From assembly GCA_937893635.1 (NCBI GenBank), contig CALBGF010000084.1:1-21232 (forward strand): a stretch of DNA of 21,232 nt, in the 5' to 3' direction. Below the pieces are notes generated by a model that searched no databases, was not told the DNA's origin, and worked only from the letters and a program-made list of their open reading frames with translations. The position numbers were made by a program, and so were the translations under genes. Numbering within the stretch: position 1 is the stretch's first letter; each line of letters starts with the position of its first letter. The DNA comes from an uncultured Mollicutes bacterium (GTDB taxonomy: Bacteria; Bacillota_I; Bacilli_A; RFN20; CAG-826). Shown here piece after piece: positions 16,454 through 21,232 of the stretch.

Positions 16454-16999
16454 TTAAATCTTATCTATTTCTGAGAAATCAACTTCAACTATAGTTGAAC
16501 GTCCAAAGAATACAGTTTCAACTTTTACAGTACCAGTATCAGTATTAATTTCTGTAATATGACCTTCGCTACCTTCAAGTGGTCCACGTAAAACTTTTAC
16601 TAAATCACCAATGTCGTAACGTGAGTACATACTCTTATCAACCATACCTAATCCTTTAAGAACTGGTTCGATTTCTTCTGTTGGAATTGGGAAAGGTTTA
16701 GTACCTCCACCAGATGATCCAACGAATCCAGTAACTCCTGGTGTATTTCTAACCATGAACCATGCTTCATCACTCATAATCATTTCAATAAAGACATAAC
16801 CTGGATAAGAGTTTTTGATTTTTGTTTTTCCTGTTGGAACACCATCTTTTAAAACTGGTTGTTCAGTTTCCGCAACTATGATTCTGAAAACATAGTCTTC
16901 AAGTCCCATAGAAACAACACGTCTTTCAAGATTTACTTTAACCTTGTCTTCGTGACCAGAATAAGTATTAACAACATACCATTGTTTTTCACTTGCCAT
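16454..16999 (-). CDS. nusG: Transcription termination/antitermination factor NusG
   Basis: RNA polymerase-bound elongation factor that also couples transcription to ribosomes, 181 residues. The NGN domain covers about 5-108, starting WYVVNTYSGHEDKVK and containing SYPGYVF (64-70) and NTPGVTGFVG (85-94). The KOW domain is at 128-181 with GDLVKVLRGPLEGSEGHI. The length is standard and no insertion is present. It follows secE by 22 bases with AGGAGG before the ATG, and it is the last gene of its transcription unit. Confidence 0.98.
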   Translation of the reverse strand: MASEKQWYVVNTYSGHEDKVKVNLERRVVSMGLEDYVFRIIVAETEQPVLKDGVPTGKTKIKNSYPGYVFIEMIMSDEAWFMVRNTPGVTGFVGSSGGGTKPFPIPTEEIEPVLKGLGMVDKSMYSRYDIGDLVKVLRGPLEGSEGHITEINTDTGTVKVETVFFGRSTIVEVDFSEIDKI

Positions 17000-17021
17000 A
17001 ATTTTTCCTCCTATCGCTCAA

Positions 17022-17216
17022 CTATTTAGAGAAAGTATTTTGTAATACTTTAATTAACACAGCGGCAATATAATCATCTAAAGATAACCATAAGGCAACT
17101 ACAATAGTTATAACTAGGACAACGCCTAAAGATTTTAAAATTGTTTCACGGCTAGGCCATCTTACACGTTTTCCTTCTTTTACAACACCTTGTAAGTATT
17201 TTTTTGTTTTTCCCAT
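17022..17216 (-). CDS. secE: Preprotein translocase subunit SecE
   Basis: Small single-span SecE of 64 residues that clamps SecY in the membrane. The amphipathic N-terminal helix ends with the conserved RVRWPSRE (17-24), followed by one transmembrane segment at about 28-48. It lies between rpmG and nusG as in most Firmicutes, 12 bases after rpmG, with AAGGAGG upstream, and ends in TAG. The three lipoproteins of this window would need the SecYEG channel. Confidence 0.96.
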   Translation of the reverse strand: MGKTKKYLQGVVKEGKRVRWPSRETILKSLGVVLVITIVVALWLSLDDYIAAVLIKVLQNTFSK

Positions 17217-17228
17217 AAAAAAACCTCC

Positions 17229-17378
17229 TTATTTGCTTTCTTTATGCAGTGTCGAAGCATTGCACTTCGGACAATATTTTTTTATCATGAGACGATTAGT
17301 AGAATTTGTTTTTTGTTTTGTAGTCGTATAGTTTCTTGACAAACATTGCGAACAAATAAGAATGACTTTTTCACGCAT
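17229..17378 (-). CDS. rpmG: 50S ribosomal protein L33, zinc-binding type
   Basis: A 49-residue L33 starting MREKVIL. Cys9/Cys12 and Cys36/Cys39 form the two CxxC pairs of the zinc-containing (C+) form. The open reading frame extends upstream to 17414, but that start precedes the promoter's -10 (17405-17410), so it cannot be transcribed from it. The ATG at 17378 with AGGTG 8 nt upstream gives the normal family length. It is the first gene of the rpmG-secE-nusG unit. Confidence 0.95.
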   Translation of the reverse strand: MREKVILICSQCLSRNYTTTKQKTNSTNRLMIKKYCPKCNASTLHKESK

Positions 17379-17404
17379 ACAAAAACACCTCATCTCGTGC
17401 CTAG

Positions 17405-17433
17405 AATATATCACGAAAGCATTAAATAGTCAA
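17405..17433 (-). promoter_or_regulatory. Promoter of rpmG-secE-nusG
   Basis: On the minus strand TTGACT (17428-17433), 17 bp, TATATT (17405-17410), one base off consensus in each box. The start near 17398 leaves a leader of about 20 nt before rpmG. Confidence 0.85.
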
Positions 17434-17462
17434 TTTTATATTTTATAAATTTTATTACGGCG

Positions 17463-17530
17463 GCATTTTGATTAAAATGCTCCAATTATTTTTAGCAAAT
17501 GAGAAATAAATAGCGCTATTATGGTGCTAA
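17463..17530. repeat. Unexplained dyad symmetries upstream of the rpmG promoter
   Basis: The 245-base gap between the sigma gene and rpmG holds the sigma terminator, the rpmG promoter and, between them, two more symmetries. GCATTTT/AAAATGC (17463-17480) has a 4-nt loop. A perfect 12-bp palindrome AATAGCGCTATT (17509-17520) is nested in outer arms TTAGCA (17492-17497) and TGCTAA (17525-17530). Neither has a T-run on the minus strand. They lie upstream of the -35, where regulator sites could be. Confidence 0.4.
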
Positions 17531-17543
17531 TTTTTTGTACACG

Positions 17544-17597
17544 AAAAAATACTGGTTTTTTTAAGCATAAAATCGCATTTTATACAAAAAAATCAGT
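17544..17597 (-). terminator. AT-rich terminator of the cysS-to-sigma unit
   Basis: Long imperfect hairpin on the minus strand: outer ACTG/CAGT, then T7/A7, then ATAAAAT/ATTTTAT with a GCG loop, followed by ATTTTTT. The stem is poor in G-C pairs. It is also followed by T on the other strand and could act in both directions. Confidence 0.65.
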
Positions 17598-17623
17598 TTT
17601 AATTTTTCATATTAATCGTTATT

Positions 17624-18247
17624 TTATTTAACCTTTTTGATTTTTTCTTTTTTGAATTTTTTTAAAGCAATGTCAACCGATGATTCTTTAGTATTTATAA
17701 TTTCACTTATTTCGCTATATTTATAGCCTGCTGCTTTGAGCAATAAAGCTGCTTTTTCTTTTTTAGATAAATATTCTTCATCTATTTCTTTAAACTCGTC
17801 ATATTGCTCGTTTAATTCATACCATTGCGATGGACTTTTTTCATCGCTTGGTACTAAATCATCATTAGTAATATCACTTTCTTCAAAAGGTTTTTCATCT
17901 AAGAATAAGCATTGCTTTAATTCGTTTTGTCTTTTTATAAAATCGACAATGTGTTTTTTCACTTCTTGATTAACAATTAAGCTAATAAATGTTCTAAAAG
18001 ACGAACGATTTTCATCGTAGTACTTCAAAAAAGAAAACACCGCTATTCTGGCAATATTTTTCAACTCAAAATATTCTATGCCTTTAGCACAGATGTTTGC
18101 CATTTGGTTAATAACGATTAATGTCAATAATGCATCATATTTTTCTAATAATGCACTCATTGCTTCTTGATTGCCTTGCTTTGCAAGTTCTACTAATTTT
18201 AATTCTTCTAATTTGTTATTCGGTTCCAACATGTATTTACGGCCCAT
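17624..18247 (-). CDS. Divergent SigH-like sigma-70 family factor
   Basis: A 207-residue protein at the sigH position (after rlmB, before rpmG). Residues 15-110 align with sigma region 2: LVELAKQGNQEAMSALLEKY, then an aromatic-rich YFELKNIARIAVFSFLKYYD, then SSFRTFISLIVNQEVKKHI. Residues 158-203 form a good region 4 helix-turn-helix, LSKKEKAALLLKAAGYKYSEISEII then SSVDIALKKFK, close to the SigH pattern SIDNALxRxKRK. The normally acidic region 2.2 motif that contacts polymerase (DIVQEG in SigH) is replaced here by ELKNIARI. A linker rich in Asp, Glu and Ser (about 117-157) joins the regions. SigH drives the stationary-phase, sporulation and competence switch in Bacillus; the role here is unknown. 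It starts 15 bases after rlmB with GGAGGG upstream. Confidence 0.78.
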   Translation of the reverse strand: MGRKYMLEPNNKLEELKLVELAKQGNQEAMSALLEKYDALLTLIVINQMANICAKGIEYFELKNIARIAVFSFLKYYDENRSSFRTFISLIVNQEVKKHIVDFIKRQNELKQCLFLDEKPFEESDITNDDLVPSDEKSPSQWYELNEQYDEFKEIDEEYLSKKEKAALLLKAAGYKYSEISEIINTKESSVDIALKKFKKEKIKKVK

Positions 18248-18262
18248 AATAAAGCCCTCCGT

Positions 18263-18988
18263 TTAAGAAGGAAACCTGTTGTTAAAAATTTGTGCTAAGT
18301 ACACCGCGGTTGCGACTGAAGCATTTAAAGAATTAACATGACCCACCATAGGTATTTTAGTAATAAAATCACTATTTTGTAATACTAGTCTTGAAATTCC
18401 TTCGCCTTCACTGCCTATCACTAATGCGATTGGTGAACGATAATCGACTTGACGATAATCTTCTTTAGCTGATCCGTCGGATGCAACAATCCAATAACCT
18501 TGTTTTTTCAGAGTAGTAATAGTTTGTACCAAGTTAGTAACCTGACATATAGGTACATAATCAATAGCGCCGGTTGAGACTTTAGCTACCGTGCTATTAA
18601 CTTGTACTTGTCCATTTTTTTTAATAATTATTCCATCTGCCCCATATGCATCAGCGCATCTTAATATTGCGCCTAAATTATGAGGGTCTTTTACGCCGTC
18701 AAGAATAATTAGTAATGGATATTTTGATTTACTTGCACTAGCAATTAAATCATTCAAAGAGCAATATTGATACTCTTCTACTTCCGCTACTACACCTTGA
18801 TGATTCCCAAATTGGGAAAGTTTATCAAGGTCGTTTTTACTAACAATTTTAACACCAAATGAATTACTATTACTTATTAATTCATTTATTGGTTTAAAAT
18901 TAAAGTTATCAGTAATATAAATGGTTTTAACTTTATTCTCCTTAAGGGCACTAAGCACCGTGTTCCTTCCGTATATTAATTGTGCCAT
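18263..18988 (-). CDS. rlmB: 23S rRNA 2'-O-ribose methyltransferase, RlmB-like (SpoU/TrmH family)
   Basis: SPOUT-fold methyltransferase of 241 residues. The N-terminal substrate-binding domain begins IYGRNTVLSAL (5-15). The three SpoU motifs are all present: DGVKDPHNLGAILRCADAYG (97-116), ALVIGSEGEGI (188-198) and IPMVGHVNSLNASVA (212-226). E. coli RlmB makes Gm2251 in the 23S P-loop; the gene order cysS...rlmB...sigH matches B. subtilis yacO. Exact modification site is by homology. AAGGAG lies 7 nt before the ATG. A tandem 11-bp repeat (19002-19023) occupies its leader. Confidence 0.93.
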   Translation of the reverse strand: MAQLIYGRNTVLSALKENKVKTIYITDNFNFKPINELISNSNSFGVKIVSKNDLDKLSQFGNHQGVVAEVEEYQYCSLNDLIASASKSKYPLLIILDGVKDPHNLGAILRCADAYGADGIIIKKNGQVQVNSTVAKVSTGAIDYVPICQVTNLVQTITTLKKQGYWIVASDGSAKEDYRQVDYRSPIALVIGSEGEGISRLVLQNSDFITKIPMVGHVNSLNASVATAVYLAQIFNNRFPS

Positions 18989-19001
18989 ATTTAAACTCCT
19001 T

Positions 19002-19023
19002 TTTGTCTCAAATTTGTCTCAAT
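19002..19023. repeat. Tandem 11-bp direct repeat before rlmB
   Basis: TTTGTCTCAAA (19002-19012) is followed at once by TTTGTCTCAAT (19013-19023), 10 of 11 identical, one helical turn apart. It lies in the 40-base gap between the mgtC-like gene and rlmB. No -10 box follows at a suitable distance, so it is not an obvious promoter. Confidence 0.6.
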
Positions 19024-19028
19024 TTCGC

Positions 19029-19781
19029 TTAAGATTTGATTTCAAAAGGTTTAAGAGCTATTCTAAGCTCTTCGCCGAATTGATCTACAGTTTCACGTTT
19101 TACATCGATTAATGCAATACTAATGCTAATTGCATCTTTGCCATGATAATCACAAATTTGTGTGTTAATGTTTTTAATAGCTATATTAAATTTATCCGCT
19201 AAATCCTTAATAGTTTTAATAGCAAAAGCATTATAATCGCAAATCATAACTAAACGAGGTGTTCTTTCAAACGCCTTTGCTTCTGCATGCCTTAAAAATT
19301 TTAAGACAATTAAAACAATTAGGGTGGTGAATAACGCAACAGTGAATCTTCCTGCACCTGTAGCAAGACCAATAGCCATACAAACCCAAAGTGTCGTTGC
19401 GGTAGTTAATCCCTTAATATCAACACCTGTTTTCAATATTGTTCCAGCGCCTAAAAAACCAATGCCAGTAACAACTTGAGCTGCTAATCTTGCTGGATCA
19501 TGATTAGGAAATGATTCAAAACTAAATCCATAAATGGATAAATACATAATTAATGACGAACCTGCCGCCACTAAGATGTGTGTTCTAAATCCTGCAAAAT
19601 GTCCATGCGATTCACGTTCATAGCCGATTAATCCACTAAACACACAAGCAAGGAAAATGCTAATAAAAGCAAGTAATAAATTTCCCCACCATGCATATTG
19701 ATTAAAAAAACCGATTATTTTATCGTCCAAACTGAAAATATTCGGTGGCACTACATCAAAAAAGTATGAAAAAATATTCAT
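19029..19781 (-). CDS. MgtC/SapB-family membrane protein
   Basis: A 250-residue inner-membrane protein. Hydrophobic spans lie at about 33-52, 67-86, 103-115, 128-141 and 144-163. The MgtC signature is clear: GLIGYERESHGHFAGFRTHI (50-69), DPARLAAQVVTGIGFLGAGTI (95-115) and IKGLTTATTLWVCMAIGLATG (122-142). Residues about 175-250 form a soluble ACT-like C-terminal domain. Family members act in magnesium limitation and acid tolerance, partly by restraining an ATP synthase or transporter; transport by the protein itself is doubtful. In Bacillus this slot after cysS holds mini-RNase III (mrnC), absent here. It begins 9 bases after the cysS stop, with GGAGGG in the gap, so it is translationally coupled. 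Confidence 0.92.
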   Translation of the reverse strand: MNIFSYFFDVVPPNIFSLDDKIIGFFNQYAWWGNLLLAFISIFLACVFSGLIGYERESHGHFAGFRTHILVAAGSSLIMYLSIYGFSFESFPNHDPARLAAQVVTGIGFLGAGTILKTGVDIKGLTTATTLWVCMAIGLATGAGRFTVALFTTLIVLIVLKFLRHAEAKAFERTPRLVMICDYNAFAIKTIKDLADKFNIAIKNINTQICDYHGKDAISISIALIDVKRETVDQFGEELRIALKPFEIKS

Positions 19782-19790
19782 AAGCCCTCC

Positions 19791-21128
19791 TTATAATATC
19801 CTTTTATCTATTAATTGTTTTCGTAGTTCATCACTTTTAGCAAAATCTTTGTTTGTTTTGGCTAAGTTATATTCACTTAAAAGTTTCTTATCATCACTAG
19901 ATAAAATAGGATATTCAATATTAATACCTAATATATAAAGTTCATCTTTAATTGTGGAAAATAAATCATTAATTTCTGACAAATCCACATCTTTTTTTCT
20001 TAATGCTTGATTAGCTAATTTAATAACATTATGCAATTCGCTTAAGGCATTAGAGGTGTTTAAATCATCCGCTAAAGCATTTAAGAATGGCTCAATAAAT
20101 CTTGATTTACCATTAGCAAAAGACACGTCAAATTCTTGTAATTTAACTGCTAATTGACGCATAATGTTAGTTATTTTTGTAATTTCATTATTACCTGCTA
20201 CTAACAAGTCATAAGAAAAATTAACTGGTGCACGATAATGAGTGGAAATCAAAAGCAATCTAACATTATTGCCGCCATATTGGCTTAATGCATCGTGAGC
20301 GGTAATAACATTTCCTAGCGATTTAGACATTTTTTCATTATTAATATTAATAAATCCATTATGCATCCAATAATTAGCTAAGGAACAGTTATTATATGCT
20401 TCTGATTGTGCAATTTCGTTTTCATGGTGTGGAAACTTTAAATCAAAACCTCCACCATGAACATCTATAAGTCCACCAGGGAATATTGAATTAATCATCA
20501 CAACACATTCTGTGTGCCAACCCGGTCTTCCTTTTGACCAAGGTGAATCCCAATTGATACCCACTTCTGTTTTTTTCCATAAAGTAAAGTCTAATGGTGA
20601 TTCTTTTTTAGAATTTTCATCAATTCTAGCGCCAACTAATAAATCTTCAATTTTTGTGTTGGACAATTTGCCATAATCTTTAATTCTTTCTACACGGAAA
20701 TATACATCGCCATCAATAACATATGCATAATCAGTCTTTACAAGTTGATCAATGAACGCAATTATTTGCGACATATACTCAGTAACTCTTGGAGTTACAT
20801 CTGGCTTTAAAGCATTAATATTATGCAAGTCATCTTCGAAAGCTTTAATGTAAAATTCAGTAATTTCTGATTCTGGCTTGTTTAATTCTTGGGCACGTTT
20901 AATTATTTTATCATCTACATCTGTATAATTACTAACATACTTGACGTCATAACCAATATAAGTAAGAAATTTTCTAAATGTATCAAATACCACTACTGGG
21001 CGCATATTACCTATATGCACATAATTATAAACAGTTGGTCCGCAAACATACATATTAACTTTGTTTTCGTGTATTGGTTTAAATGCTTCAATTTTGTTAG
21101 TTAAAGAATTATAGATTTTAACTTCCAT
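19791..21128 (-). CDS. cysS: Cysteine--tRNA ligase
   Basis: Class I aminoacyl-tRNA synthetase that charges tRNA-Cys, 445 residues, slightly shorter than the usual 460-470. MYVCGPTVYNYVHIGN (27-41) holds zinc ligand Cys29 and the HIGH-type motif (HIGN, the usual form in Firmicutes CysRS). GWHTECVVM has Cys208, PHHENEIAQSEA has His234 and Glu238 completing the zinc site, and KMSKSLGN starts at 266. The C-terminal anticodon-binding part is short and ends KDFAKSDELRKQL...; the usual KDWxxAD pattern is recognisable. The promoter lies so close to the ATG that no T-box leader fits between them. It is the first visible gene of the cysS-mgtC-rlmB-sigma unit. Confidence 0.97.
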   Translation of the reverse strand: MEVKIYNSLTNKIEAFKPIHENKVNMYVCGPTVYNYVHIGNMRPVVVFDTFRKFLTYIGYDVKYVSNYTDVDDKIIKRAQELNKPESEITEFYIKAFEDDLHNINALKPDVTPRVTEYMSQIIAFIDQLVKTDYAYVIDGDVYFRVERIKDYGKLSNTKIEDLLVGARIDENSKKESPLDFTLWKKTEVGINWDSPWSKGRPGWHTECVVMINSIFPGGLIDVHGGGFDLKFPHHENEIAQSEAYNNCSLANYWMHNGFININNEKMSKSLGNVITAHDALSQYGGNNVRLLLISTHYRAPVNFSYDLLVAGNNEITKITNIMRQLAVKLQEFDVSFANGKSRFIEPFLNALADDLNTSNALSELHNVIKLANQALRKKDVDLSEINDLFSTIKDELYILGINIEYPILSSDDKKLLSEYNLAKTNKDFAKSDELRKQLIDKRIL

Positions 21129-21152
21129 AAAATAATCCCCGCCTTAATAAAT

Positions 21153-21181
21153 ATTATAGCATTATCTTTTGTTAATAAAAA
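21153..21181 (-). promoter_or_regulatory. Extended -10 promoter of the cysS unit
   Basis: On the minus strand TGC-TATAAT (hexamer 21153-21158) is a perfect extended -10; the -35 at 17 bp is poor (TTTTTA, 21176-21181). The same TGCTATAAT occurs in the metalloprotease A promoter. The start near 21146 gives a leader of under 20 nt. Confidence 0.65.
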
Positions 21182-21232
21182 GTATTTTGATTCAACTCAT
21201 TAATTTTTATATCTTATATTTTTGCGCAAAAA

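Noticed and set aside
17379..17414. Longer L33 reading frame with 12 extra residues
   Set aside because: It would start upstream of the -10 box of the promoter and lacks a ribosome binding site; the 49-residue form matches the family.
21006..21017. HIGN instead of HIGH in CysRS as a mutated active site
   Set aside because: HIGN is the common form in Firmicutes cysteinyl-tRNA synthetases, and the KMSKS and zinc ligands are intact.
21129..21232. T-box riboswitch before cysS
   Set aside because: The promoter lies under 30 bases from the ATG, leaving no room for a leader. No T-box specifier or antiterminator motif is visible up to the window end.
1..21232. CRISPR arrays, tRNA/rRNA genes, insertion sequences, phage or toxin-antitoxin genes
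   Set aside because: I looked for regularly spaced repeats, cloverleaf-like segments, transposase or integrase motifs and small paired genes and found none I can support.

Overview
The window is an AT-rich chromosomal segment of a low-GC Gram-positive bacterium (Firmicutes/Bacilli, possibly a Mollicutes-related or uncultured gut lineage). All 17 genes I can support lie on the minus strand. The gene order cysS - rlmB - sigH-like - rpmG - secE - nusG - rplK - rplA - rplJ - rplL - ybxB-like methyltransferase - rpoB - rpoC is the classic Bacillus-type transcription/translation super-cluster. Strong AGGAGG ribosome binding sites, short lipoprotein signals and a Firmicutes-type L10 leader agree. 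Trp is read as TGG throughout, and no gene ends in TGA (13 TAA, 4 TAG).

Layout in transcription order (right to left). A promoter at about 21153-21181 reads cysS, an MgtC/SapB-family membrane protein, rlmB and a divergent SigH-like sigma factor, ending at a long AT-rich terminator (17544-17597). A near-consensus promoter (17405-17433) drives rpmG-secE-nusG to a strong terminator (16374-16427). A monocistronic unit follows, with its own promoter and terminator, encoding a 685-residue lipoprotein built of about five OB-fold-like domains and one Ig-like domain; it sits in the normally tight nusG-rplK junction. The next promoter (14056-14084) starts rplK-rplA, then the L10 leader and rplJ-rplL, a partial attenuator, the methyltransferase, rpoB and rpoC, ending at 3524-3552. 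Two tandem M6-like metalloprotease lipoprotein genes follow, each with its own terminator, where rpsL-rpsG-fusA would often be expected. A strong promoter at 24-53 points off the left edge.

How the genes work together: the core genes supply RNA polymerase (beta, beta'), its elongation factor NusG, the L1 and L11/L12 stalk proteins, SecE for secretion, rRNA methylation and Cys-tRNA charging. Autoregulation is visible in the sequence. The L10 leader precedes rplJ. Two hairpins that resemble the L1 site of 23S rRNA, sharing a GTGGAAGG...CCAC core, stand one before rplK and one before rplA. The three lipoproteins are probably exported through the Sec system.

Most noteworthy: the paired L1-mimic elements; an L11 that lacks the Pro22-Pro23 segment contacted by thiopeptide antibiotics; an RpoB with Asn at the E. 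coli His526 position, as in rifampicin-insensitive Mollicutes; the multi-OB-fold lipoprotein; and MgtC in the slot normally held by mini-RNase III. I see no CRISPR array, tRNA, rRNA, transposon or phage genes. No gap between genes exceeds about 250 bases.
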